The position numbers and the translations under genes were made by a program. Under the pieces are notes generated by a model. The model searched no databases, was not told the DNA's origin, and worked only from the letters and a program-made list of their open reading frames with translations. Positions 1 through 11,900 of a DNA stretch of 64,000 nucleotides are shown piece by piece. The DNA is from Albugo candida (taxonomy: Eukaryota; Oomycota; Peronosporomycetes; Albuginales): NCBI GenBank assembly GCA_040437565.1, contig JBDOQK010000010.1, positions 248,001 to 312,000 on the forward strand, written 5' to 3'. The first letter of the stretch is position 1. The number at the start of each line of letters is the position of its first letter.

Positions 1-1
1 A

Positions 2-1021
2 TCGATTGATGGTCTTATTTATCGTCCACTGTCTCCACCATCCACACTTGTGCACCCGGTATTGGAAAATCAAAAGACTTTTGGAGCATCAGGTACAATT
101 AGTAAGATGGAAAGGCAAGCTCGAGAGGATCTCAACTTGCGAGACAATGACGTCAGCCTGGTACACGCGGATGCTTTGCCGGTTCAGCGATCGGTCCCTC
201 CTTCTTATCGCTCTGTCAAATTACATGAGCTTTCTGGTATGACTGTCACGATCGATGACAACACGCTGCGATATCGCTTTGAAAAGCAATCCAAGCAATC
301 ATCAGCCCAGCACTTTGACCAGAATGCAAAACTCGATACTGATAGAGCCTCAAGCAATGACAGCTACGATTTTTGCGTAAATGCACTGATCAGCAATACA
401 TATTTGCTGTATTTGTTCAATCCGCTGAATTTTCGGCCGCTTGATTGGACATACCACGCAACGCTGGAAATTGGCGTCAATGAGAACTTGCAACACATTG
501 TGCTACCGATACAACGTGAAGGCGTTCTTTTGAATTCGAGTTCGTTTGCTCTTCGGGTATTTCTTTCTTATGGAAAAGTGAGGGAATGCTGCCCAGAAAA
601 TCGCACCGACGATCAGGATCAAGGCACTCCGGAGACTGTTACGGGTACACGGGGCGCTGAGAAAAGTGAACCTCTGGAGATATCGATCCATCGACATAAA
701 GAGAATATCGAGTTTCGACTCGATGCAAGGAATAGAATCACTAAAGAATCCAAAAGCATCACAGCGTGTCGATCGACGTTTATCTTTAGCGATTCAGAGG
801 TCTCTCAAACTGATCCGAATGAAGCAACTTTTGACGACACTCACCAGTCGGCAGAGAAAGAGCATGTGGTTGAACGACATCACCATCTTTCCTTTGATGC
901 AATGGTCAGTTATTCCTTTTCAGAACCCAAACACTTGCTGCAATATGTCGAATTTGCGATTGGTTTTGAGTCATTATTACATTTGCTTGGAGTCACCGAT
1001 TTTCTCAAACCGTCGATGTAA
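2..1021 (+). CDS. Unknown protein, 3' part only
   Basis: The frame is open from the left edge of the window (base 2) to a TAA at 1019-1021, giving about 339 visible residues. The true start lies outside the window, because the GTG at base 50 is not a normal eukaryotic start and the frame is open upstream of it. I recognise no family. The middle part (roughly residues 115-185) is hydrophobic and beta-rich in look, followed by a charged polar stretch and a hydrophobic C-terminus that reads like a folded domain edge. Codon use resembles the neighbouring genes. The next gene downstream starts 2.1 kb away on the same strand. It is probably a real host gene because the frame is long and uninterrupted, but its function is unknown. 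Confidence 0.6.
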   Translation, partial: SIDGLIYRPLSPPSTLVHPVLENQKTFGASGTISKMERQAREDLNLRDNDVSLVHADALPVQRSVPPSYRSVKLHELSGMTVTIDDNTLRYRFEKQSKQSSAQHFDQNAKLDTDRASSNDSYDFCVNALISNTYLLYLFNPLNFRPLDWTYHATLEIGVNENLQHIVLPIQREGVLLNSSSFALRVFLSYGKVRECCPENRTDDQDQGTPETVTGTRGAEKSEPLEISIHRHKENIEFRLDARNRITKESKSITACRSTFIFSDSEVSQTDPNEATFDDTHQSAEKEHVVERHHHLSFDAMVSYSFSEPKHLLQYVEFAIGFESLLHLLGVTDFLKPSM

Positions 1022-3160
1022 TTGCATACAGGCGGTGGAGATACGTCCAGCGTTACCGTCAGAGTCGTCTCTAACATATTGATTACGGTACGATGAAGAC
1101 ACTAAGGCTCTGACCTATTCGACAAATCGGTGATGTCCTCCAAGCAGAGCGATGAAAGAATCGATTCGATACAACCACAAAGCTCTCAAGTCTTCCAATA
1201 GTTTATCCGTCATCCAATTATACCAAATAAGACTTATTTTGAATTATCGATGTGGCAAAATGAAATTCTTTTCGGTATTTATAGGAGAATTCACCTCAGA
1301 GGAGTCTCTTGCATTGCTGGAATAGCTTCCTGTGATATTGATATCGACTGGTGCAAATGCCTCCGGGATCAAATGATCGACATCGGCTAAAATGGAAGCG
1401 ATCGACATATCATATCCGTTCGTCGACATGGATCGAGATCGGTCAATCGCTGACGCTTCCTTCCCTTTATTTAGTGATACATCCTACACGTATGGACTAA
1501 GATCATGCCCCAACTATGTATCACATTCTCACTACCGATGCGCCATTTTGATTATCATGCGGTTGTCGTAGACCACACAATGAAATGGACATACCCATTG
1601 TGGTGTACCGCTACGGGCTATAGTTTTCATCCCATTTAATACCTCGAAAATATGACGATATATATTACGTCGACTGCCATATACCCTTCTGTTCGCATCG
1701 CTCATTATCTATAAAGTATTACGTATCGTACACAATGGGTCTGTATTCAAGCACAAGTATCTAAAGTTGAATGCTTCTGAACGGATGCGTTGATAACACA
1801 GCCAATTATCAACGTATCCGTTCAGAAGCATTCAACTTTAGATACTTGTGCTTGAAATTGGCTGTGTTGAGAATGCGCATCGGTAATGCCAATTGGTACT
1901 GCACGTTTACATATCCAAACGTTTCTTTATGTGGACTACACAAAGACATGGGTTTTCATTCAGCCGACTGAGGAAGACGGTCAGGCGATACGCGTGAAGT
2001 GGCTTATCACTGAGCTACCATACTAGACTGAATACTTATCGATCGAAAACGAGTGTGACTTACTGCATCCAATTGAAAATACAGTATAGATGCTGTCTGC
2101 GTGACAATGGCTCAACTTTTACGACACATAGCGCGAGTTTGCCAAAGCGATAAAAAAAGCGACGCGGAGCAGAATACTGATTTTTGGCGTATGAAAATTA
2201 TTTATGGTCTTTTCCTTCGCCACTGATCCACCGTATACATCCACTATTAAGAGCGTGTCAGATTCTCCAGTCCTTTAACGTAATTACCTTTCCTCAAGTC
2301 CTTTATTGCGCGCTCCCCTTTTTCGTGAGATGTGCGGGTCCGCACTTTTCATAGTTTCCGTTTTGATGCGCTGACTTCAATGGGAATGGCAATGCAAAAG
2401 AAATCCCTTTCGCTGCTTCATGACACTGCCATAGAACTGTCTCTCAATAATAAATGTATAAAGGCTCAATGCCGTTGTGTGTTGTATCTTTCTTCTCTTT
2501 AGCCTGCTAGCAGACGTTATCGAGCGAGAGAGAAGGTCGAGGAATGACAGGAGCGCAACTTCGATGTTATATTTCAACTGTGCAAAATCGAATATCGATT
2601 TGAGTCTTTAGTGCAGAAGGATGCCTAGCTACACTACAATTATCTCCCTTGATATATGACCCTGCATAAAGATTGTAGGACAAACTATCCCAAATTCTTC
2701 AGACGAGACAAACTGCACGAAAATGACCAGTTAAACTAGTAAACTTAACCACCTCGTTTAGTTCGATACTTTGCGTGGCATTTCCGTGCAGCTGTACCAT
2801 ACGACACCACACATAAGGCGTCTCAATAAACGAAAATAAACAAATTCGTCTCCATAAACTCTTCCGCACCTAGTTTAGATACGCCTGATCCATCCACCCG
2901 CAGGTACTAAGTGCGTACTTTTTAGAAGAAGCGCTGGCGCAGGCGGTTGCAAGCGCCCTGTAGCGTTGTTCACTCCATCGACCGCAATATAATTACCAAA
3001 CGAACGCTCTTTTTATCCGCTCACTGCACCATCCATCACTAATCTCCGTATCGATCAGAAAAAGAGGCAAAAATCATTTTCTGTGCATGAGAATTGCGTT
3101 GATCATCACTCTCATCCAAAAAGTTCAATCGCGTCAAAATTCGCCATTTGAAGAATTACC
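1022..3160. other. Intergenic spacer
   Basis: About 2.1 kb without a convincing gene. It holds the fold-back structure at 1747-1868. It also holds a 61-codon minus-strand ORF (1244-1429, starting MSTNGYDMSIASILADVD) that could be a small gene but matches nothing I know. Nothing else supportable was seen. The 3' half presumably carries the promoter of the coiled-coil gene that starts at 3161. Confidence 0.6.
1747..1868. repeat. Near-perfect fold-back with interlocked second inverted repeat
   Basis: Bases 1747-1796 are the reverse complement of 1806-1855 over 50 bp with one mismatch, around a 9-base loop. The loop plus flanking bases (1795-1807, core CACAGCCAATT) are in turn the reverse complement of 1856-1868. 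The order is therefore A-B-A'-B', two interlocking inverted repeats. A transcript could form a 50 bp hairpin, or a pseudoknot if both pairings form. The origin could be a template switch during replication or a remnant of a fold-back element. Confidence 0.85.
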
Positions 3161-6100
3161 ATGGCGCCAACACTTGAAAACAGCTCTCTCGCTCCCTCTC
3201 GTTCGCTTCTCAAGAGCGATTTACTTCGCGAACAACAGGAAGCACACCAACAATTGCTCAACGAAAACTTTAACAAAGCTCTGCGCATCAATTACCTCGA
3301 AGAACGTTTGTTGGAGTACACGAAAGGAGGCGCATTTACCGACGAAGCACTTAGCACTGAAGTGTTTCAACTCCGTCTTGTGGTGTCGGAAAAGGACCAA
3401 CAATTGAAAGAACGCGATGTCGCAATGATACGCGCTTCAGAAACACTCTGCCGTTTGCAGCGCCAATTGAAGAAGAGTGATCAAGAGTGTGCGGAAGCAA
3501 AAGAAAGAGCTAATAGGATGGCCGCATCACAGGGAGACCAAGCAGTGTGGGAGGAAAGGGTGGAAATGATGAGGAAAGAGCTTCAGAATGTCGAAATTCA
3601 TGCGAGTAATTTAGAAGGTCGTGTCAATGAATTGGAACAGGAAGTTCAAATTCGAGAACAGAGAGAGGAAGACATTCACCGTCAATATCAGGTGAAACGG
3701 ATGGAATCGCTACAAGCAGAAGGCCACATGAAGTCANNNNNNNNNNNNNNNNNNNNNNNNNNNNNNNNNNNNNNNNNNNNNNNNNNNNNNNNNNNNNNNN
3801 NNNNNNNNNNNNNNNNNNNNNNNNNNNNNNNNNNNNGAAGTGTTTCAACTCCGTCTTGTGGTGTCGGAAAAGGACCAACAATTGAAAGAACGCGATGTCG
3901 CAATGATACGCGCTTCAGAAACACTCTGCCGTTTGCAGCGCCAATTGAAGAAGAGTGATCAAGAGTGTGCGGAAGCAAAAGAAAGAGCTAATAGGATGGC
4001 CGCATCACAGGGAGACCAAGCAGTGTGGGAGGAAAGGGTGGAAATGATGAGGAAAGAGCTTCAGAATGTCGAAATTCATGCGAGTAATTTAGAAGGTCGT
4101 GTCAATGAATTGGAACAGGAAGTTCAAATTCGAGAACAGAGAGAGGAAGACATTCACCGTCAATATCAGGTGAAACGGATGGAATCGCTACAAGCAGAAG
4201 GCCACATGAAGTCACAATTGGATGACTTGGAACGGCAATATGATAGAACGATACAGGAATTGGAGGATGCACATGTCGACTTACGTGAGAAGGAGAAGAT
4301 AATCCATCAGTTACGGGAGGAATGTGCAGAAGACACGCGAGTTAGAGTAGAGATGGAGCGTGAAGCGGTAACAAAACACTGGGAAGCCAAATTGAAGCCC
4401 CTGCGCAATGAGATTGATAATTTGTCACGGGAAAAGGCAAATTATATGGGCGAAAAGCAGCGAACCATGGCGGAAAATCAACATCATTTAATGCAATCCG
4501 AAAGTGAAAAACAACAAATTCAGGACCAATTTACAAAGCTTCAATATGAATATCAGCGTGTCACAAGAGATCTGGAACAAGCCAAACACCGACTTGGTTC
4601 TCTTGAAAACGCACTGAAACAAGATGGTGAGATTGCAGCGCAATTCGAACATCAACAAGTGCAGTATCAGAACAAGGTTCAGCTTCTCCAAACGGAGATT
4701 GAGAAATTGAAAAACCTTGCATCCGAAAAGGATATGGAACGTGTGGCATTGGAAAGTCGACTGAAAACTGGTGAGATAGAGATCATGCATTTGCGGAACA
4801 AGATTGAGATGGAGGTCGCCTCACGAAATCAGTCTATCGATGAGCAAGTAAATCGGCTGGAAGGCAGGAAGCAGGAACTAGAGTGTGAAAACGTGAATCT
4901 ACGAAAACAGAGCGCACATATTTCAAATGAGCTTGCCCGGGTTGAACAGCGAAGAAAAATGCTCCAGCATCAAGTTGAAGAACAAATGAGCAGCAACAAG
5001 AATTTGAATAGTCGAATCGTCAAACTGGAAAAGGAACTGATGGAAAAGACGACACAAACACAGCAAGTATGGGAAATTTTGCTGTTTTGATTTGACGTTT
5101 GTGAGTGTTACATGTACTCAACTCTGTGTGATTGTTTGTAATCGTAGCTGCAATTACGATTAGAAGAAACTCAAAAAGCAACACATGTGCATCAACAGCG
5201 ACACAACTGGGAAGTCCAGATTAACGAGGAAAAACGAGCGTTGATGATTCAGTTGCAGAAGGAAAAAACACACCACGAAGCATTGAAGGTAGAAGCAGAC
5301 GAGTACAAACGTCACGTAATGCGATGGGAACAGGATTTCAAGACTGCGAAACGTGAATTGATAACACTTGTTGGAGACTCGCTAATGCGTACGGAAGAAG
5401 GAAGAGAAGTTCGGATGAATGACACGACATCTTCAGAATTGTCGCTTTCTTCGTGGCTACGTGCGGCAAATGAGAACGTAGCTAAACTGAAAAGGTTGGT
5501 AGATATGATTTGCTAGTTTACGAGGCTTTACTGATTGTAATATTGTTTGCAGAGAGATGGGTGAGCAAAGTGTCTCGATGCAAACACGCTGGGGTAAACA
5601 AGTCGTTCAGTTCGAGAAAGCATTAACAAAATTAGCTATACAATTGGGGAAAAGCGAAGCCAATGTGGAACAACTTCAACGCTCTTGCCGTGATGGACGC
5701 ACCACAAAAGAAGAGTTGGAACGGCAAAACAGTCTTTGGCGAAGCAAATTCGAGACTGTTTGTGTCCGAGTCCAACAAGAAAACAAACATTTACATGAAG
5801 CCCTCGAGATGGAAAAAAGTCGTGTTGATAAACTCGAATCTGCACTCGAGTTATCGCGACAAGAGCTCCAAAAGCGCGATCTGAACAAAGGAAAAGAAGT
5901 ATCTGCTGTCCGTATCTTGGAGAATGAGTATCACGATCTCAAACTTCAGTACCGCTTACGCACAACTGAATTGAAAGAGCGGCAGCAATCGGCTCAACTT
6001 GCCCGAGAACAGCATCTCGCCGCCGTCCAGGAGAACCGCGATTTACTGAAAGCAATCCAAGTATATCGAGGTACAATTGCCAAACAAGAGCGAGATTTTG

Positions 6101-6825
6101 CACAATACACACAAACGCAATTGGAGCACACAAAGAAACTGACACGACGAAGCTCTCTGGAGGAAGTCAAGGAGACACTCATTTCTCAATTGAAGCAAAC
6201 CCAGTCGATGATTACAATGACGCAGAAGAGATGGCAGAATACGGGCATCTTTGCATCCGATAGCGAACGTATCGGTGTTCGCGCCAAAACGGAAGTATGC
6301 AAACGTCGATTGGAAGCTCTTATGGCTCGATGGAAGGAATGTGGTCATGATATGAACCGGTTATCGCGTCATCACAGTCGTTATATAACGGGAAAAGTGA
6401 ATGCTGTAGGCAAAGCGATCGATACTCAAAGTTGGATGCTTGAAATGAATCACAAATACGAACAAGTATTCTCAAAATCGACGCGACTTTCAGCTGAGAT
6501 CCATTCAGTCTGCTCGCAAATGCTCGCGCTGTACCAAAATGATTCCATTGACAACGCAACATTATCGGAAACGATTGAGTCGGACTTGCTAGCGTCTTCT
6601 AAAAAGACGAAAACGGAGCATCGCAAATTGTTGCATCATCAAAGCACAAAGAGTGAAGGATTATGGGCAAGCAATTCGTCCACGAGAAGCCAGGACTCAT
6701 CGATTTTGTATGAGAATAGTATTGGCAAAGGACGGGATGGCCATGAAGAGCTCCGGTCATTGTCATCGCTAGAACGAATGAGTGAAGAACTACGCGCAAT
6801 CGAAAATAAAATCCAGCGACGATGA
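3161..6825 (+). CDS. Centrosomin-like coiled-coil protein with CM1 motif
   Basis: Exons are 3161-5066, 5148-5494 and 5553-6825, with introns of 81 and 58 nt in consistent phase. The 100-N gap at 3737-3836 lies in exon 1, and the 378 bp before it (3359-3736) recurs exactly after it (3837-4214). Removing that artefact gives about 1015 residues. Residues 35-50 read ENFNKALRINYLEERL, a close match to the CM1 motif (Cnn_1N: ENFnLKLRIYFLEERL) of centrosomin, CDK5RAP2, Spc110 and Mto1. In those proteins CM1 binds and activates the gamma-tubulin ring complex. The rest is almost continuous heptad-like coiled coil rich in E, Q, K and R, as in that family. The likely role is a spindle-pole or centrosome scaffold that recruits gamma-tubulin. 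CM1 position near the N-terminus fits the family. The start is the first ATG before the motif. Confidence 0.8.
3737..3836. other. Assembly gap (100 N) with 378 bp duplicated flanks
   Basis: Sequence 3359-3736 equals 3837-4214 exactly (offset 478). Two contig ends overlap but were placed side by side with a 100-N spacer. Confidence 0.95.
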
Positions 6826-6911
6826 TACGATGTGTAGCTAAATAGTGTAGACCACATGATACACGAGGTTGTAATTGTATATTGGGAGTTGGAGTGTTGG
6901 TATCGTATAGA

Positions 6912-7660
6912 ATGACGTCGATCGATTATTATCGCTTATTGAAAGTAGCGCGGTAGGTTGTTACATACATCGCTGTTAACTACATCCATATTGCTTCCAT
7001 TTTATTCTCTGTAGTAATGCAACCGCATCTGAAATCAAACAGGCTTACTTTAAATTAGGTACTATAAAATCCGCACACGTTTTCCTTTGGTAAAATTCTC
7101 ACTTTTAGCGTGCAGCCAAAGAACTACATCCTGATTCTACTCGGAACGATCCCGTACTCGTCGCTTATTACCGTCAAATCACCCAGGACTCATATGATCA
7201 CTTATTAGACGAAAGCAGAGCTATTTAAGAGCGTGAATGAGGCGTACGCATCGCTATCTAATGCTTCCACTCGAAGACAATACGATCAACAAGTTGGGAA
7301 TCCTTCCGCGTGGTCAAATTCGATGCATGCGCACACAAACGACGACAACGATTCAAAACCTTTACACGGCATCAATGAGGAAGTATGGTTGTATCATCAT
7401 TACGGTCCGCAGGCGGCAAACGGATGGAGTGGAATGCAAAATGTAGTCAAAGAGAAATTTGAAAAGGAAGACTTTGAACGGTACTACGAGTTTGTACGTT
7501 TAGCAATTGGCTTAGGCATTTGATTAGGAAAAAAAAGCATTACAAATTAGATCCAATGGCTGGCTACTTTTATCGTCGGGAAGCGCGGATTGAAAAATAT
7601 GAGAAAGAAACTGCCAATCAGAAGAAAGATGAAGACGCGCAAGGGTGTCGAATATCCTGA
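6912..7660 (+). CDS. Small J-domain (DnaJ/Hsp40-type) protein
   Basis: Built from five exons: 6912-6952, 7015-7058, 7116-7153, 7209-7480 and 7528-7660, with introns of 62, 57, 55 and 47 nt, all GT-AG and in phase, giving 175 residues. The N-terminus is a J domain. It begins MTSIDYYRLLKVARNATASE, then has AYFKLAKELHPD with the HPD tripeptide that stimulates Hsp70 ATPase, and later LFKSVNEAYASLSN before RRQYD, the end of helix III/IV. The C-terminal part (EKFEKEDFER, then HYKLDPMAGYFYRREARIEK) is charged and has no Gly/Phe or zinc region, so this is a class C J protein. Its partner is presumably an Hsp70, but the client and compartment are unknown. If the last intron is not removed the protein would end at 7523. 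The spliced reading is preferred because exon 5 looks coding. Confidence 0.72.
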
Positions 7661-7669
7661 TATGACCAA

Positions 7670-8224
7670 TCACGACTCTATCATCATTCTGAGTGGTATT
7701 GATTAAATTGGTAGTTGAAGCGGTACTTTGACGGTAGAAATACATCAGTTTCCAGACTCCAACGATAAATATATAAAAGATGACAATTCGGACGGTACAG
7801 CTGGAACCCCACATGATTTCATCTGAAGACCGACTCGATCGATTGTGAATCCAGGCCGGAATATCCTCAAGTGGGGGCCAAGTTTTTGATACTCGCGAGT
7901 TTTGAAAGTCTGTGTGCATTTACGTGTCGTATTGCGATAGGTAGGGGTCTTCTTGTCGATCGTACACAAGGAATTATGAACCTGCTGAATGCATTCATTC
8001 TCGTGAACCAGATTCAGGGTATCAGAAGTGTTTCTATCGCCATTGTCTTCGGATAATTGAGTCACAAACTCGTGTGCGTCCAATGTGATTTTCTCTCGTT
8101 TTCTTGAGGTGTGGTCGTTTAAACGATGTAAAGTCGCTGTCTCTGCTAATTCGTAGTTTTTTAAATTCATACACGCTCGTGTTCGCTTCATTTTTTGCAG
8201 CTTCAAAGAGATTGTTTCATGCAA
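7670..8224 (-). CDS. Predicted tail-anchored membrane protein
   Basis: Minus-strand exons are 8224-7966, 7909-7727 and 7677-7670, with introns of 56 and 49 nt, giving 149 residues. The first 110 residues are hydrophilic and show no family I know. Near the C-terminus is a single hydrophobic helix (TVRIVIFYIFIVGVWKLMYF) followed only by YRQKS, so the model is a tail-anchored protein with a cytosolic N-terminal part. The tiny last exon is inferred: without that splice the frame runs on to 7524 and overlaps the J-domain gene on the other strand. With it the two genes end 9 bp apart. The start may be this ATG or the second Met (11 residues on). A SNARE was considered, but no clear heptad layer with a central Q or R is seen. 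Confidence 0.55.
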
Positions 8225-8942
8225 AAGGTTTCTCTACAATGACGCAGGTTCCGAGTCCTTGTCTCATGTACCGAAAAGATTGATGACAGCGATTCAAGTT
8301 CAAGTCGAGAGTGGGATATATGAAACGTCGATGTGATTGCGAATTAAGGAATGCGTGTGCATTCCTCTATAACATGATTGGCTCAGCTAAAAATTGTCAC
8401 CTCTATAGTTGAATGTCTATCGCTAGAAATACTTTTTTTCCGTGACACGAGAGCATGCGTGAATTACAAGGTCGTTGTTTGAGGTTTTATAGAAATGATC
8501 GCGCCTTATATTATAATGTTCAAGTTGATGTTGAGGATGCGTGGGGGAAGGGTTGTAGATATAAGTTCTGTCAGGAAGTCGCAATTCATTTGTCGACGTA
8601 GCGCGTCACGGAATCAGATCTTCACACTCTACATGGATTGGAGCATTTGATAAAACGTCGCACCTAAGAGTCAGTATGCGACGTGCTATTAAGTGTAGAA
8701 TCGTACGTTCGATCGATCAAACGAGATGGGAAAGGCGGATTATCAGTCTTTTGTCAGTTATTGCTAATTTGAGGTATAACCTTTCACTTATCAGAAGCAC
8801 TAACAGTGATACGTCAAGCACGCACATGCAAAGACTCTGCGAAACCTTAACGACTGTCCGAACGCGTGGCCGTTCAAACCGCATTTTGTGTCTATTCTTA
8901 GTACACCATGACCGACCCGCGCAACAGTAACCTGCCTCTGCG
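8225..8942. other. Divergent intergenic region
   Basis: About 0.7 kb between the starts of the tail-anchored protein (-) and the channel (+). It presumably carries both promoters. No repeat, RNA gene or coding ORF could be supported. Confidence 0.5.
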
Positions 8943-11900
8943 ATGACCATGAATGATATGAGTGAGTGCGCTCTCGCCATCAGCGCAAAGATTCATCACT
9001 CGGATACCAAAGAAGCATCGATCGAATCAAAATCAACAGAACGCACTCCAGAAAACCTTCTATCCACTTCACAAACATCTCTAAATATGAACAAAATCGA
9101 GCCTAAAACAATTGAAGCAAACGCTTCATTTCGAAAAACTGCTCCACCACTACGAAACTTGCATTCCTTTCTTTTTGCTCAATCCAGTAGAAGCCTTAAT
9201 TTTGCCGGGACTTCCTTGTATATTTTCACCAGACACAATTGTGTACGGCGATGGTGCATCCGTATCGCAACATCTCGACTACTTGACATTATTGTCGTCA
9301 GTGCAATCATTGCAAACTCCGCCATCCTTGGAATCACAGATTACAGTGTCGTGGATCTTCACATGAATCCGACTGTGGTTGGATATAAATTCGAAAATGG
9401 AGTGATGGTCGAGGCTTACTCACAATCCAATTGGATCGTACAAAATTCAGAGCTTCCATTTACCGCTCTATTTACGGTCGAGTGTGCACTCAAAATCGTT
9501 GCAATGGGATTATTTCGTTCAAAAGGAGCCTATTTGAGGGACGGATGGAACGTCCTCGATTTTGTAGTTGTATTAATGAGGTATGTGAGTTCCTCATCCA
9601 CTACTTCACATAGCTTACTATAACCTGGCATTTTATAGTCTCATTGGCATTTTCCCGAGTATTCCAAATGTATCAGCAATTCGGACGATTCGAGTTTTAC
9701 GCCCACTTCGATCGCTCTCAATGATTCCAGGAATGCGAAGATTGATTTCAGCACTTTTAGAAGCACTTCCAGCGCTCGCCAATGTGGTCATTTTACAGCT
9801 TTTTGTCTTCCTTATATTTGGAATCCTCGGAATACAATTATTCGGCGGTCTGATGACGAGTCGATGTCGTTTGACGCCATATCCAATCATGATGCCCGTC
9901 AACCAAGACGGTGTTTTCATTTGGCCCGTTCCTCCTGATTACCTCGCAAACGCTATTGCCGATCCACTCAAATATCAATGTTTACAGGAACCCCTCTTGA
10001 GTCATGAGGATCGCACTACACGATTTTTTACTAAAGAAACCTCACCATGGAGATATCCTCGAGATTGTTTTTGGCCAATCAATACAACCGATGAAGCCTT
10101 GTGCACATTTTCCACCGAGTCTGGAGTCCATCGATGCACTCTCGGGAATGTTTGTGGCTCCAACTATGACACATTCGGTAATCCTCGTTTCAAAAATCAA
10201 AAAGTGATGCAAAAAGCTGTGTATAGCACCGCATTCGACTATGGGTACACGACTTTTGATAATATTGGCAAAGCCTTTTTCACAATTTTTCAAGCAATTA
10301 CTCAGGAAGGATGGACAGTTATCATGTACATGACCATGGATACCTCTCAGCCGGTGTTAGCGTCGCTGTTTTTTGTGATACTGATGATATTCGCGAGCTT
10401 TTTTCTGATGAATTTGACACTTGCGGTCATTTCAGATGAGTTCAACTTGGACGATCAAAAGCGTCAAATGGCTGTTCCCTCACAAGGGTCACGTCGATCC
10501 TCACGACTTGAATTCTCAACTTCTTTTTCATTTCTTCCATCAAAGTCGACCAATCGACCCAATCCCTCGCATACCTCTCCTCAACCCACTCAACGCAATA
10601 GACTGAGGAGATACTATCACTCAATTAGGAAATTCGCGCACATTCTTGTCTCTCATCAAGCATTCTCTGGTGTGATTATGCTCGTCATCATGGCAAATAC
10701 AACGGTTTTGGCGCTGGATCATTACCCGATGCCGCCAACGTTGAGCTCTAATTTGGAAGTAATCAATTTCGGGCTGTCATGTGTATTTGTGGTGGAAATG
10801 GTCCTCAAGATATTTGGTCTAGGTTTTTGTATGTACGCACGTGATCGATTCAATCTTTTTGACGCTTTTATTGTGGCAATGAGTATGTTGGAACTCATCA
10901 TTTCACCTCCCTCTTTTCTATCAAAAAACAGACCGTCGAGAGGCAGTGTCTCAGCTTTACGAACATTTCGATTATTTCGTGTGTTTAAATTGGCACGCAA
11001 TTGGAAATCATTGCGGGAATTATTGGCTCTTATCATACGCGCAGTCGCAGGGATCGCTAATTTCGCAGTTCTTCTCTTTCTTTTCATTTACATTTACGCG
11101 CTTGTGGGCATTCAGGTACGTGAATCCTCGCACGAAATGCCTATGACTCAAGTGATACTGGCGAGTTATTAGTTTTATGCGAATACGATGCGATTCGATG
11201 CGGATGCGTACGCTGTGAGTGCTGCACACGGAACCGATTTGGTGTTTTGGAACGCACAGGTACGTCAACTATACGTTTGTATATACGTTTTTTGCTGAGA
11301 TGGGGCTCTAGTTACCCCGTAGTAATTTTGACAGTTTATTGTGGGCGTTTGTGACCGTCTTTCAAGTTATTACTGGTGAAAATTGGAACAATGTGATGTA
11401 TGATGCTATTCGAGCAAACGGATTTTCTGCGTCAATTTATTTTATTTCATTGGTAATTCTCGGAAACTTTATTCTGATGAATTTATTTCTGGCTCTGCTA
11501 TTGGATAATTTTGCGGGCAAAGGCGGGCGCGATACGGAAGAGAGACAGCGAGATTTACAGAATCTTGCAAAACGTTTGGGACCGTCCAAAGTGGCACCAG
11601 AACACACAGATTTGACTCATGAGAATCGTAGCGGAACAGAATCTCCAGAAGGTCAGCCAGCGACGAATGGGAACACATCGCATGGTCAACACGTTGCTCG
11701 ACACAGTCTGGTGCCTGTCGATGATATGGCGATGCCTATCGATCTGGAAAAGCTCAAGCCGCTGGAGAAAAACCATACAGTCGAAATAAAAAAGCGTGTG
11801 GATCGTTTTCACCTCAAGAAGCTCAGTGCATCAATCCAGGCTCTCGATGAGCCGAAAAATCTGCCTTCGTCAGATGTTGACGATCCACGCGACTTATTCG

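Noticed and set aside
1244-1429. 61-codon minus-strand small gene
   Set aside because: The composition is plausible but there is no family, no splice partners and no second line of evidence.
3359-4214. Tandem duplication of 378 bp within the coiled-coil gene
   Set aside because: The copies are base-for-base identical and separated by exactly 100 N, as at other gaps. This is an unmerged contig overlap, not a protein repeat.
7491-7706. Alternative J-gene endings at 7523 or 7706
   Set aside because: The peptide from the exon starting at 7528 (HYKLDPMAGYFYRREARIEK) looks far more like coding sequence than the other two endings.
7524-7919. 131-codon minus-strand frame running to 7524
   Set aside because: It overlaps the J-domain gene's last exon. 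A 49 nt GT-AG intron gives a shorter tail-anchored product that avoids the overlap, so the long version was not preferred.
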